Source: Desulfocapsa sp050291935
GTDB lineage: Bacteria > Desulfobacterota > Desulfobulbia > Desulfobulbales > Desulfocapsaceae
Reading direction: 5' to 3'
Assembly (NCBI GenBank): GCA_050291935.1
Contig: JBNKKR010000016.1
Span: 1 to 64,000, forward strand
Length of the DNA stretch: 64,000 nucleotides
In this document: piece after piece, positions 43,590 through 52,821 of the stretch
How the letters are laid out: every line of letters starts with the position of its first letter
Position numbering within the stretch: position 1 is the stretch's first letter
Made by a program: the position numbers and the translations under genes
Notes under the pieces: generated by a model
What the model was told of the DNA's origin: nothing
Seen by the model: only the letters and a program-made list of their open reading frames with translations
The model's database searches: none

Positions 43590-44834
43590 CTATTGCAGTA
43601 CGGCCTGTTCTCTTTTGGAATCTTTTTTTACCATTTGCCGCTTGAGCAAAGAGCCGTCGATCCATTCCAGAGGGTCCAAAGGCTTTGATCCGTGGCGTAC
43701 TTCAAAATAAATTCCATCATCCATAAGGGTTGCCGTATCACCGGTGAGCCCAATCAAGTCACCTTGAAAAACCTTATCTCCTTTCTTTTTCAGGATTTTT
43801 CCCAGGCGTGAGATAATGGAAAAGTATTTGTAACCGTGGTCAATAATAACTGTATTACCATATCCATGCAGATAATCGGCGTAGCGTATTTCACCTTCGA
43901 AAATTGCTGTAACCCTGTTGATACCAGGAGCAGAGATGGTTAATCCGGTATTCTGGCCCTTTATGCCAAGGCGGTTTACCCGTTCCTGTCCAAAAAGGGC
44001 CAGGATGGTTCCTTCTACGGGGGCGGGATGGCTTCCTTTGTCTAACAGAAAACCCTGATCAAAAAGCTGATTTTTTTCTTGTAAGGTATTGAGCGATGCG
44101 GTGAGAGAGCTTGCCGCCTTTTCCATTTCCGACACGGCTTGTTCGTGCAGCTCTTTTTGTGTTTTTATTTGTGCCAAGAGTAGTTCTTTTTCGTGAACGG
44201 TTTCGTTGATCGCCTTTTGCTTTTCTTTGGCCTCATGGATAAAATCGTCCAGAATCAGTTTTTCAAGGGTGAGCGTTTCTTTTGTCTGTTGGAGGAGGGT
44301 GATTACATTGTGGTATTTTTTAATCACACCTGTGTCATATTCAATGAGTGAGGTGAATGAATCCCTAAAGTTGAGCATTCGTGGTAGGGTTTCTGAAGAA
44401 AATGCCACGTTGGCAACTCCAACCCGTCCCATTTTATAAAAGGCCTTGATCCTTTTTTGTAAGTGGTTCTGCACTTTACGCTTTTCCTTTTCGGCCACTG
44501 CCTCTTCTGCTTCCTTGGTGGCGATAAGTCGCTGTTGGTTTTCCATCTCCTCTTCAAAACTATGGAGTTTTTCAAGTTGCTTTCGGAGTTTTCTATCCAG
44601 TTCGGCGAGTTCATCAAGCAGGTTACGTTCCTTTTTCTTTGCGGAAACGATCATCTCCTGTTGGCTGCTGATTCCTTCTTTGAGTTTACTGATATTTATA
44701 CGAAATTTCGTGATTCCTTTTTCTATTTCTGCCTTTTGGGCCTTTCTGTCTTGTTTTGCGAATACGTTGCCCGGATGAGTAAGAGCAATGGAACAGACAA
44801 TGATGATGAGAAAGAAAATAGAAGGTCGCATCAA
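43590..44834 (-). CDS. envC: EnvC-type murein hydrolase activator (degenerate LytM)
   Basis: A 414-residue exported protein: signal peptide, a long coiled coil (about 30-260) and a C-terminal LytM/M23 domain. In active LytM enzymes the zinc ligands include HxH and a Gly-Leu-His-Phe strand. Here the corresponding stretches read IDHGYKYFSIISRL and GIYFEVR, lacking key histidines, so it should be a non-catalytic activator of amidases, as EnvC is. Its start overlaps ftsX by 4 bases, matching the FtsEX-EnvC complex of other bacteria. Confidence 0.9.
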   Translation of the reverse strand: MMRPSIFFLIIIVCSIALTHPGNVFAKQDRKAQKAEIEKGITKFRINISKLKEGISSQQEMIVSAKKKERNLLDELAELDRKLRKQLEKLHSFEEEMENQQRLIATKEAEEAVAEKEKRKVQNHLQKRIKAFYKMGRVGVANVAFSSETLPRMLNFRDSFTSLIEYDTGVIKKYHNVITLLQQTKETLTLEKLILDDFIHEAKEKQKAINETVHEKELLLAQIKTQKELHEQAVSEMEKAASSLTASLNTLQEKNQLFDQGFLLDKGSHPAPVEGTILALFGQERVNRLGIKGQNTGLTISAPGINRVTAIFEGEIRYADYLHGYGNTVIIDHGYKYFSIISRLGKILKKKGDKVFQGDLIGLTGDTATLMDDGIYFEVRHGSKPLDPLEWIDGSLLKRQMVKKDSKREQAVLQ

Positions 44835-45718
44835 ATTTGAAGAAACTTACGGATAGAGGTATAGCTACCAAAGGTGCACAGTGAAATAGAGGCCAAAATG
44901 ATACAAATAATAATGATTGGTGAAAAGAAGTTGAATTGGAAAAAGTTTAGAATTCCTGGTCCTGTAAACCTGGCGCTAATCCATTGAAACAGGCCATAAA
45001 GGGCGATAAGCCCAATAACTGACCCCAAAAGGCCTTGGAGGACACCTTCGATTAAAAAGGGCGTTTGGATATATTTATTGGTTGCTCCCACAAGTTTCAA
45101 TAGCTCAAGTTCATCTTGTCTACCGAGAATGGTGAGACGAATGGTATAGGCGACCATAAACGTTGCGGTGAGGATTAACAGGGTACCGCTCAAAAAGACA
45201 ACGATGGTGACAAGGCGTACAAAATGGTAAAAACGTTCAATCCACTCTTGCCCATATTGCACCTTTTCTGTCCCGGGAAGACTTGCCAGATATTCTGAAA
45301 AAAGCTTTATTTGGGCGTATCCCCGAAGGCTCCTCAACGGGACAATCTCAATTGAAGCCGGTAGGAAATCTTTTGGCATATCGTTGAGTACATCCGAATC
45401 TTTACCGAGTTGTTCAGCAAATCGTTCATAGGCCTCTTTCTTTGAAACAAAACGAAGCTCTTCAACTTTATCAAAGTTAAGGATTTTGCGGCGGAGCTGT
45501 TCCTGCATTGCCGGACCTGGTTCGTCCTCTAAGTAGACAATGAGGGAGAGATCATCGGTGAGACGGTCACCGGCACCGATCATATTGGTATACACCAAGG
45601 AAAAAAAAGCAAAAATAAGAACGGAAAGGGATACGGTCAGAAAAGTCATAAACTGAGAAGACCAGGTCTGGCGCAAGTTGCGTCCCGTCTGTCGAAATAC
45701 AGCGAACCAGAAATTCAT
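44831..45718 (-). CDS. ftsX: cell division protein FtsX
   Basis: A 295-residue membrane subunit with four helices: one near residues 20-45, an extracellular domain of about 110 residues, then three helices between about 165 and 290. The large loop contains the acidic DEPGPAMQEQLRR region. FtsX passes the ATPase signal from FtsE to EnvC in the periplasm. It overlaps both neighbours by 4 bases, indicating tight co-translation. Confidence 0.95.
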   Translation of the reverse strand: MNFWFAVFRQTGRNLRQTWSSQFMTFLTVSLSVLIFAFFSLVYTNMIGAGDRLTDDLSLIVYLEDEPGPAMQEQLRRKILNFDKVEELRFVSKKEAYERFAEQLGKDSDVLNDMPKDFLPASIEIVPLRSLRGYAQIKLFSEYLASLPGTEKVQYGQEWIERFYHFVRLVTIVVFLSGTLLILTATFMVAYTIRLTILGRQDELELLKLVGATNKYIQTPFLIEGVLQGLLGSVIGLIALYGLFQWISARFTGPGILNFFQFNFFSPIIIICIILASISLCTFGSYTSIRKFLQI

Positions 45719-46437
45719 ATTGTGTTCCCCCGAGTGAGGGAATGGATAAGTCCGTCCCTGAGTTCCATGATTCGGTTTGTGGTGTTTTTATAGATAGACT
45801 CGTCGTGGGTTGCAATGACTATTGTCGCGCCGGCCTTATTGCAACGAGTAAGCAAATCCATAACCCTTTCTGTGGTTGTTGCGTCAAGATTTCCGGTGGG
45901 TTCGTCCACAAGGATCAGGCGTGGAGAATTGGCAACCGAGCGTGCAAGGGCTACCCGCTGTTGCTCACCCCTTGAAAGTTCACCGGTTAACAGATCGTGT
46001 TTACTGGTTAACTGGAGCTGATCGAGAAGATCCCGCACCCTATGCCTGATAGCCCTGGGCTTTTTGTAGGAAACTTCCATGGAGATGGCGATGTTTTCTG
46101 CAACTGTGCGATTATTAAGAAGCTTGAAGTCCTGATAGGCAACACCTATACGCTGGCGTAAAAGGGCAAGGTTTCTTCCTCGCAACTTGTTAATATTGTA
46201 TCCGGCGACTTCAATTAGCCCATTGGTGGGAAGCTCCATATTGCAGATAAGCTTTAATAATGTCGTCTTCCCGGCACCACTTCGGCCAATTAAAAAAAAC
46301 ATCTCTCCGGTTTCAACGGAAAAGGATATATCATTGAGTGCCTGAATATCAGGAGGATAATGCCTGCTCACCTTGATCATTTCGATCATGGTGTGATTGG
46401 GCATATCTTGTTTATTTTGATTTTCTTGAATATCCAT
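45715..46437 (-). CDS. ftsE: cell division ATP-binding protein FtsE
   Basis: A 240-residue ABC ATPase. Walker A GRSGAGKTT, signature LSRGEQQRVALAR, Walker B LILVDEPTG, H-loop ATHDE. It powers FtsX to control septal wall hydrolysis. The first 18 residues form a polar extension before the domain. It follows the CooC-like gene by 23 bases, an uncommon pairing. Confidence 0.95.
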   Translation of the reverse strand: MDIQENQNKQDMPNHTMIEMIKVSRHYPPDIQALNDISFSVETGEMFFLIGRSGAGKTTLLKLICNMELPTNGLIEVAGYNINKLRGRNLALLRQRIGVAYQDFKLLNNRTVAENIAISMEVSYKKPRAIRHRVRDLLDQLQLTSKHDLLTGELSRGEQQRVALARSVANSPRLILVDEPTGNLDATTTERVMDLLTRCNKAGATIVIATHDESIYKNTTNRIMELRDGLIHSLTRGNTI

Positions 46438-46460
46438 GCGTTTATTCTGTTTTCTGTCGC

Positions 46461-47219
46461 TTACGCAAAAATTGCATCGAACATAGCGTAGGCTGTTTGT
46501 ATAATGTCAGAAGAATCGTCCAGGGTAATATAAGAATCACCGCTTAACTCTTGATTAATGAGCGCCTCGCTTGAGGGAATGATTCCTCCAAGGGTCATGC
46601 CCGTTTCTGTTATGGTCGCATCAATTTTTTCTTGCAATGGTGGCGGGACCGGTTGGGGGGCACGGTTGACAATAAGATACTGGTTCTTAACGTCAAGTCC
46701 CAAAGGTTCAGTAATATCGGAAATACGCTTTGCCGTAAGGATTCCCCTGGCCGAAGGATCAGATGTCACCAGCAGATAGTCAATGTTTCGCAAGTTCATA
46801 CGGCTTAAATGTTCCATACCTGCTTCGTTATCAACTATGATATATTTATAGTTAGCGGCCAGTTTATCCATGGTCATGGCCAGGTATTGGTTGGCAGCAC
46901 AATAACATCCTGGGCCATCAGGTTGCCCCATCACAAGAAGATCATAGCCACTCTCCTCAATGAGCGCCTGGTGGATTTTCAGTTCCATATATTGATCTCT
47001 GGTAACGTTGGGTGGCAGCTCACTTTTAAGTTCCTTGCGAATCTGCCCCAGAGTTAAGCCCACATCAAGGCCAAGAAGCTCGTTAAGGTTTGCATTGGAA
47101 TCGGCGTCAACGAGCAGAAATGGGGTTTTGTTTTTCTCAAGTAAATATTTGGTGAGCAGGGCAGAGGTTGTGGTCTTTCCAGTTCCTCCCTTACCTGCCA
47201 TGGCAATAACTTTTGTCAT
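46461..47219 (-). CDS. CooC-type ATPase (carbon monoxide dehydrogenase/acetyl-CoA synthase nickel-maturation type)
   Basis: A 252-residue MinD/ParA-like ATPase with deviant Walker A GKGGTGKTTTSA, Walker B-like IIVDNEAGMEH, and the CxC-type GPGCYCAAN motif that in CooC binds nickel at the dimer interface. CooC helps insert nickel into carbon monoxide dehydrogenase. No cooS or acs gene lies here; instead it precedes ftsE. It is either an isolated maturation factor or has another task. The upstream promoter and hairpin are listed separately. Confidence 0.85.
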   Translation of the reverse strand: MTKVIAMAGKGGTGKTTTSALLTKYLLEKNKTPFLLVDADSNANLNELLGLDVGLTLGQIRKELKSELPPNVTRDQYMELKIHQALIEESGYDLLVMGQPDGPGCYCAANQYLAMTMDKLAANYKYIIVDNEAGMEHLSRMNLRNIDYLLVTSDPSARGILTAKRISDITEPLGLDVKNQYLIVNRAPQPVPPPLQEKIDATITETGMTLGGIIPSSEALINQELSGDSYITLDDSSDIIQTAYAMFDAIFA

Positions 47220-47305
47220 ACCTTATCATCTCTATTGCAAAAAAATAAATAAAACATGTGGTACCTTGTGGCTGGGCATATGTCCCTTAAAAAGAATTTT
47301 TTTAA

Positions 47306-47339
47306 AACAGGAAACAATCCCGTGGGGTAGCGCCCTGTT
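47306..47339 (-). ncRNA. predicted hairpin in the leader of the CooC-like gene
   Basis: On the minus strand AACAGG (47339-47334) pairs with CCTGTT (47311-47306) around a 22-base loop that contains the run ACCCCACGGG. It lies within the roughly 138-base leader, with a further near-palindrome GGGACATATGCCC about 15 bases downstream. I match it to no known riboswitch class; whether it is functional is unknown. Confidence 0.35.
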
Positions 47340-47363
47340 ATTCGTTTATGCCACAGGCTTCCT

Positions 47364-47392
47364 ATACTAGTTAAGGCATGCGCTGTTGTCAA
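47364..47392 (-). promoter_or_regulatory. sigma-70 promoter of the cooC-ftsEX-envC-ctpA operon
   Basis: Reading the minus strand, TTGACA (47392-47387) and TAGTAT (47369-47364) are spaced by 17 bases. Transcription would begin about 47357, leaving a leader of about 138 bases. In the other direction the gene-free stretch 47220-47583 holds a weak TTGGTA/ATTATA pair for ileS. Confidence 0.6.
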
Positions 47393-47583
47393 ATTTAAAG
47401 GGAAATTCAATTGCTTTAGCCAGATTCCACTTGCAACTTCACCTTTAGTTGGTATTTTTAAAAGTTTTGCTATTATAAGTGCTACGATACTCTTTGTTTT
47501 GCAGCTTGCTGGAGATAACTTAGTAGAAAAGTTTAATTATTCATAGAATTGCATTTTATTCGTTTATTGTAAAGGAGAGCACC

Positions 47584-50400
47584 ATGGATTACAGGGATAC
47601 CCTGAATCTGCCGAAGACCGGGTTTAAAATGAAGGCTAATCTGAACCAGAAGGAGCCGATGTATTTGAAACGCTGGGAAAAAGAGGGCTTATACAAAATG
47701 CTGCAGGCCCATGCAGCAGAGAAACCACTGTTTGTTTTACACGATGGTCCTCCCTATGCCAATGGACATATTCACCTGGGCACTGCTTTTAACAAAATTC
47801 TTAAGGATATTATTCTGAAATCTCGCCGTATGGCCGGCTTTAATGCCCCATATATTCCTGGTTGGGATTGTCATGGTCTGCCCATAGAGCATAATGTGGA
47901 TCAGGATCTTGGAGAGAAAAAGAAGACCATTCCCAAGATTGCCAAACGGGGGGCTTGTCGAAAATACGCCGAAAAATGGATAAAGACACAGAAGGATGAG
48001 TTTAAACGTCTGGGAGTACTTGGAGATTGGGAAAATCCCTATTTGACCATGAACTATGATTTTCAGGCGACCATTGCGGCTGAGTTTAACAAGTTTCTCC
48101 TCTCTGGCGCCGTTGTACGCAGTAAAAAACCGGTGTACTGGTGTTCCACCTGTACCACTGCGCTTGCTGAAGCGGAGGTGGAATATTATGACCACAATTC
48201 CCCTTCAATTTATGTAAAATTCCCCATCGTGGATGATTGGAGTGATGTGGATCCGGCCCTTGCCGGGGAGAATGTGTATGTCCTCATATGGACCACAACT
48301 CCCTGGACATTGCCGGCGAACCTGGCAGTGGCGTTTCACCCTGATTTTGAGTATGCGGCGGTGAAAACAGGTGAGCAGACCCTTGTTCTGGCAAAGGAGT
48401 TGGTTGGGTCGGTGATGGAGGAAATGGGTATTGACGACTATGCTATTGCAGGAACTTTTTCCGCAAGGGAGCTTGAGAAGAGGAAATGTCGCCATCCATT
48501 TTTGGAAAGAGATTCCCTGCTGGTCCTTGCCAACTATGTAACCCTTGATGCCGGAACCGGTTGTGTACATACCGCTCCAGGACATGGCGCAGATGATTAC
48601 CTTACCGGGCTTCGTTATGGGCTTGACGCTTTTTCTCCTGTTGACGATGAGGGGCGTTATACCGAGGATGCTGGAATCTACGTTGGGCAGCAGATACCTG
48701 AGGTGAACAAGGATATTAATAAGGATATGCTGGCCAGTGGCATGCTTATGCATGAGAAGAGCATTGAGCATAGCTATCCTCATTGTTGGCGTTGCAAGAA
48801 ACCGGTAATGTACCGGGCCACTCCCCAATGGTTTATTTCCATGGAAATAAATGATCTCAAGCAAAAGGCACTTAGCGAGATAGCCAATGTGACCTGGACA
48901 CCTTCCTGGGGGCAGCAGCGTATTGCATCCATGGTTGAAAATCGTCCCGATTGGTGCCTTTCCAGGCAGCGAACCTGGGGAGTCCCCATTACAGTGGTAA
49001 GTTGCAAGGCGTGTGGTGAAGTGGTCAAAAATAAAGAGTTGATTGCAAACGTTGATACGTTATTTCGCAAAGAAGGTGCCGATAGTTGGTTTAGCCATGG
49101 GTTGGAAGACTTTTTACCAGGTGGCTATGTGTGTGAAAAATGTGGCAAGTCAGAGTTTGCAAAGGAAGAAGATATTCTTGATGTCTGGTTTGATTCGGGT
49201 AGTTCCCATGCGGCAGTATGCGAGGCACGTGATGTGTTGCGAGCGCCTGCAGATCTCTATCTTGAAGGGAGTGATCAACACCGAGGCTGGTTCCAATCTT
49301 CTTTGTTGACTTCGGTAGGGACCCGTGGGCATGCTCCGTACAAAGGGGTGCTTACCCATGGCTATGTTGTTGATGGGCAGGGCAAGAAAATGTCGAAATC
49401 CATCGGCAATGTGGTTGCGCCAGGTGAAGTCATTGAAAAATTTGGCGCTGAGATTTTAAGGCTTTGGGTTTCCAGTGAAGATTACCGCGATGATGTGAAG
49501 GTTTCCGATGAGATCTTGAAACAGGTTGCAGACAGCTACCGGAAAATTCGCAATACTATTCGTTATTTTTTAGGTAATATCAGTGATTTTGACCCCGAGT
49601 TGCACGGTGTGCAAAGTGAGGATCTAGAAGAGATTGATCGTTGGGCATTGGGGAAATTTGAAGAGCTTCGTGAAAAAGTTACAACTGCCTATGAGCGGTA
49701 TGAATTTCATCCCATTCACCAGGCATTAAACTATTTTTGCGGTACCACCATGAGCGCCTTTTATCTGGATATATTAAAAGACAGGCTCTACTGTTCCGGA
49801 ACGGATTCAAGGCTTCGAAGATCTGCACAAACGGTGCTTTATGAGATCCTTGGTGGATTGTTGCAGTTGATGAGTCCGATACTGCCCTTTACCACCACTG
49901 AAGCTTGGGAATATTACAAAAAACTTGAGCCTTCCGCATCTCTTACAGAAAGTATTTTCTTTACCCAGTTTCCAGAAGCAAAACCCGAGCGGCGTGATGC
50001 AACTCAGGAAAAACATTGGGGGAAATTGATGTATGTTCGTTCTGAGATCACCAAAGCTTTGGAGATGGCAAGGCGTGAAAAAGTTATCGGCCATCCTTTG
50101 GAGGCGGAAGTCACCGTTGCGGTGAGTGGTGAATGGGAAGCTTTTATCAAAAAGAGTCTTGAGCAGGTCAAGGAGGTGTGTATCGTTTCTGCGCTAAACA
50201 CTTGTTCGAGTAGCTCTGATCTTCCCGAATTGCATTTTATAGATGGTGAAGATATCCCTGAACTGTCTGTGGCGGTGAGTAAAGCCAGGGGTGAAAAGTG
50301 TGAACGTTGCTGGACAAGGGATGAATTTGTCGGCACAGATAGCGAACATCCCAAGCTCTGTGAACGCTGCCTTGGTGTGGTGAAGGCGATGGATGTGTAA
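47584..50400 (+). CDS. ileS: isoleucyl-tRNA synthetase
   Basis: A 938-residue class I synthetase. PPYANGHIHLG is the HIGH motif, KMSKSIGN the KMSKS loop, with an editing domain between (about 200-400) containing TTTPWTLPANLAV. The C-terminus has CERCWTRDEF and CERC, the zinc finger. The start follows AAAGGAGAGC. It heads a plus-strand run with lspA, a common pairing in proteobacteria. No T-box is seen in its leader. Confidence 0.97.
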   Translation: MDYRDTLNLPKTGFKMKANLNQKEPMYLKRWEKEGLYKMLQAHAAEKPLFVLHDGPPYANGHIHLGTAFNKILKDIILKSRRMAGFNAPYIPGWDCHGLPIEHNVDQDLGEKKKTIPKIAKRGACRKYAEKWIKTQKDEFKRLGVLGDWENPYLTMNYDFQATIAAEFNKFLLSGAVVRSKKPVYWCSTCTTALAEAEVEYYDHNSPSIYVKFPIVDDWSDVDPALAGENVYVLIWTTTPWTLPANLAVAFHPDFEYAAVKTGEQTLVLAKELVGSVMEEMGIDDYAIAGTFSARELEKRKCRHPFLERDSLLVLANYVTLDAGTGCVHTAPGHGADDYLTGLRYGLDAFSPVDDEGRYTEDAGIYVGQQIPEVNKDINKDMLASGMLMHEKSIEHSYPHCWRCKKPVMYRATPQWFISMEINDLKQKALSEIANVTWTPSWGQQRIASMVENRPDWCLSRQRTWGVPITVVSCKACGEVVKNKELIANVDTLFRKEGADSWFSHGLEDFLPGGYVCEKCGKSEFAKEEDILDVWFDSGSSHAAVCEARDVLRAPADLYLEGSDQHRGWFQSSLLTSVGTRGHAPYKGVLTHGYVVDGQGKKMSKSIGNVVAPGEVIEKFGAEILRLWVSSEDYRDDVKVSDEILKQVADSYRKIRNTIRYFLGNISDFDPELHGVQSEDLEEIDRWALGKFEELREKVTTAYERYEFHPIHQALNYFCGTTMSAFYLDILKDRLYCSGTDSRLRRSAQTVLYEILGGLLQLMSPILPFTTTEAWEYYKKLEPSASLTESIFFTQFPEAKPERRDATQEKHWGKLMYVRSEITKALEMARREKVIGHPLEAEVTVAVSGEWEAFIKKSLEQVKEVCIVSALNTCSSSSDLPELHFIDGEDIPELSVAVSKARGEKCERCWTRDEFVGTDSEHPKLCERCLGVVKAMDV

Positions 50401-50405
50401 GGATA

Positions 50406-50891
50406 ATGGGAAACGTGGTAGCACTTTTTGTTTTATTTGCAGTTGTTATCCTTGATCAAGTGAGCAAGGTGTTGATCGTAAAGTCGTTTGCACTTTATGA
50501 GTCAATGGAGATACTTCCCGGTTTTTTTAGCCTTACCTATCTCACTAACAAGGGGGCCGCTTTTGGATTTTTGGCAAATATTGATGCCGCCTGGCGCCAC
50601 TATTTCTTTCTTGTCCTGGCGGTGGTCGCCCTTGTTGTGTTGTTTGCAGCTTATAGAAAACTGTGTCGAGAACATCGTTTCTATGGCCCGGTTCTGGCAC
50701 TTATTGCCGGTGGGGCCATTGGTAATGTGATTGACCGTATCCGTTTGGGAGCGGTCGTCGATTTTTTGGATTTTTATGTGGCATCCCATCATTGGCCGGC
50801 ATTTAATGTCGCTGATTCTGCCATCACTGTGGGAGTGACACTTTTTATTGTAATTAATTTCTTTCAAGATCGATCTACAACAAAGAGCTAG
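50406..50891 (+). CDS. lspA: lipoprotein signal peptidase (signal peptidase II)
   Basis: A 161-residue inner-membrane aspartic protease with four helices. The two catalytic aspartates are in GNVIDRIRLG and FNVADSAI. It removes signal peptides from prolipoproteins, needed for example by the lipoprotein encoded at 57879. It begins 5 bases after ileS. Confidence 0.96.
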   Translation: MGNVVALFVLFAVVILDQVSKVLIVKSFALYESMEILPGFFSLTYLTNKGAAFGFLANIDAAWRHYFFLVLAVVALVVLFAAYRKLCREHRFYGPVLALIAGGAIGNVIDRIRLGAVVDFLDFYVASHHWPAFNVADSAITVGVTLFIVINFFQDRSTTKS

Positions 50892-50944
50892 CTCTAATTT
50901 CGATGCAAAGAAAGGATAAATGCCTAAATTAATAAGAGAGAATA

Positions 50945-51892
50945 ATGAAAATAGCTGTACTGTTCCCTGGGCAGGGATCTCAATATATCGGTATGGGAAG
51001 AGCGTTTGTGGAATCTGATAGTGATTGTGCAAGCATTATGCAAATGGCGGCTTCTGTCTGTGATTTTCCTTTGGAGCGATTGCTCTATGAAGGTCCCATG
51101 GAGGAGTTGACCAGAGCCATTCATCTGCAACCGGCAATAACTGTTACAAATCTAATTTGTTATCAAGCCCTAAAGAAGGCTTTCGGTGAACAACTTTCAG
51201 CATCCTGTTTTGCAGGGCATAGCCTTGGAGAATATTCGGCCCTTTGTTCCGCTGGAATCATCACTGTTGAGGATACCATTCGTCTGGTTATCAAGCGTGG
51301 AGCTCTAATGGAGCGAGAAGGCCAGAAACATCCTGGTGGAATGCGGGCGGTGATTGGGAAAACCATAGAAGAGATTGAGACAATAATTGACTTATGTAAA
51401 GATTCCGGGATTGTTACTGCTGCTAACCACAACACTGAAATGCAGATAGTTATTTCAGGGGATGTTGCTGGGCTTGACGCAGTTGAGGAAAAGGTTTTGG
51501 CCGATGGCGCACGTGTTATTCCTCTGGCCGTGAGTGTTGCAAACCACAGCCCATTGGTTGCCGATGCAGTTCCTGATTTTGCTGCATTTATGGATACGGT
51601 TCCATTTAATGCGCCCAAAACGCCTGTTTTTTTCAATGTTGTGGCGACAACAGAAGATGATATCAGTAAGATCAAGAAAATGATGGCTAGCCAAATTGCT
51701 TCTCGGGTGCGATGGGTTGAAAGTATCAGTGCTATGATTGCTGAGGGAGTGGATACCTTTATTGAAGTTGGGCCAAAAACGGTGTTAAAAGGTATGATGC
51801 GCAAGATTGCACCCAAAGGCTATACCTATAAAGCCTTGCAATTTGACACCCCTGAAGGGTTGAGCAAATGTATGGATAAGTTGGCTGGATGA
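50945..51892 (+). CDS. fabD: malonyl-CoA:ACP malonyltransferase
   Basis: A 315-residue FabD-type acyltransferase that moves malonate from CoA to ACP. LFPGQGSQYIGMG opens the fold, GHSLGEYSA holds the nucleophile Ser near residue 93, and the conserved Arg and His appear further on (ANHSPL). It overlaps bioB by 4 bases, tying malonyl-ACP supply to biotin synthesis. Whether it also serves general fatty-acid synthesis or the cluster at 1-12 kb cannot be told. Confidence 0.93.
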   Translation: MKIAVLFPGQGSQYIGMGRAFVESDSDCASIMQMAASVCDFPLERLLYEGPMEELTRAIHLQPAITVTNLICYQALKKAFGEQLSASCFAGHSLGEYSALCSAGIITVEDTIRLVIKRGALMEREGQKHPGGMRAVIGKTIEEIETIIDLCKDSGIVTAANHNTEMQIVISGDVAGLDAVEEKVLADGARVIPLAVSVANHSPLVADAVPDFAAFMDTVPFNAPKTPVFFNVVATTEDDISKIKKMMASQIASRVRWVESISAMIAEGVDTFIEVGPKTVLKGMMRKIAPKGYTYKALQFDTPEGLSKCMDKLAG

Positions 51893-52821
51893 GCTATCAG
51901 GAAATTACCAGCATTGAACAAGCCCTTGATAGAGCAGAAAATACAAAGCTTAAAACCCTCTGTAGCGCTGCAGATAGATTGCGACGCGAGGTACATGGTG
52001 ATCGTTTTGCTCTTTGTTCCATTCTCAATGCTCGTTCTGGCAAGTGTACTGAAGATTGTATCTATTGTGCCCAATCGGCAAAGTACACGACAAAAATAAC
52101 AGAATATGAGTTGCTTGAGGCAACTACTGCCCTTGGCAGGGCGCGTGAAAATGAAGCCTATGGTGTCACTCGTTTATCCTTGGTAACGGCTGGGCATTCG
52201 CTATCCACCAAGCAACTTAATAGAATGGGGGAGGTCTATTCGCTCCTTAAAAAAAATAGTTCTTTGCACTTCTGTGCATCCATGGGATTTTTAACGGCAG
52301 AAAAAGCGTCCCTTCTCCATTCATTTGGAGTGAGAAGATACCACTGCAACCTTGAATCTTGTCATGAATTTTTCCCATCAATCTGTACGACCCATACCTG
52401 GGAGGAAAAGGTCGCAACATTACAAATTGCAAAAAATGCTGGTCTTGATCTTTGCAGTGGTGGCATAATTGGGATGGGAGAAAGTATGACCCAGCGGCTG
52501 CAACTTGCCTTTGCCTTACGTGATCTGCATGTGCTCTCTATTCCCATTAATATCCTTTCTCCCATAGCGGGAACACCCCTTGAAAATATGGAACCCATAG
52601 AGCTTGATGCTGTTTTGCGTAGTGTTGCCATGTTTCGTCTTATCAACCCGCAGGCGGTAATACGGATAGCTGGGGGGAGGGGGCGTTTTGGGAGTGAACA
52701 GTATAGGCTGTTTAGGGCTGGTGCAAATGGCGCGATCGTTGGTGATTACCTGACCACCACAGGAGCAGGAGCAGCGAAGGATCTGTGTGAATTTAGAAAA
52801 CTTGGATATGAATTGGCATGA
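51889..52821 (+). CDS. bioB: biotin synthase
   Basis: A 310-residue radical SAM enzyme that inserts sulfur into dethiobiotin. The RSGKCTEDCIYCAQSAKY segment holds the CxxxCxxC cysteines (near residues 50-57). The pattern LDLCSGGIIGMGES and the Arg in AGGRGRFG are typical. It overlaps both fabD and bioA by 4 bases. Final step of the pathway, though encoded early in the operon. Confidence 0.97.
   Translation: MSYQEITSIEQALDRAENTKLKTLCSAADRLRREVHGDRFALCSILNARSGKCTEDCIYCAQSAKYTTKITEYELLEATTALGRARENEAYGVTRLSLVTAGHSLSTKQLNRMGEVYSLLKKNSSLHFCASMGFLTAEKASLLHSFGVRRYHCNLESCHEFFPSICTTHTWEEKVATLQIAKNAGLDLCSGGIIGMGESMTQRLQLAFALRDLHVLSIPINILSPIAGTPLENMEPIELDAVLRSVAMFRLINPQAVIRIAGGRGRFGSEQYRLFRAGANGAIVGDYLTTTGAGAAKDLCEFRKLGYELA

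Noticed and set aside
46461..47219. MinD or ParA partition ATPase
   Set aside because: The GPGCYCAAN motif and overall pattern fit CooC better, and no ParB, MinC or MinE gene is adjacent.
47393..47583. T-box leader for ileS
   Set aside because: No AGGGTGGNACCGCG-type T-box sequence or terminator upstream of the start.
48205..48864. Minus-strand open frame of 219 residues inside ileS
   Set aside because: Fully antisense to ileS, no recognisable motif, no ribosome site.
51163..51816. Minus-strand open frame of 217 residues inside fabD
   Set aside because: Antisense shadow of fabD with low-complexity Ser/Thr/Ile composition.
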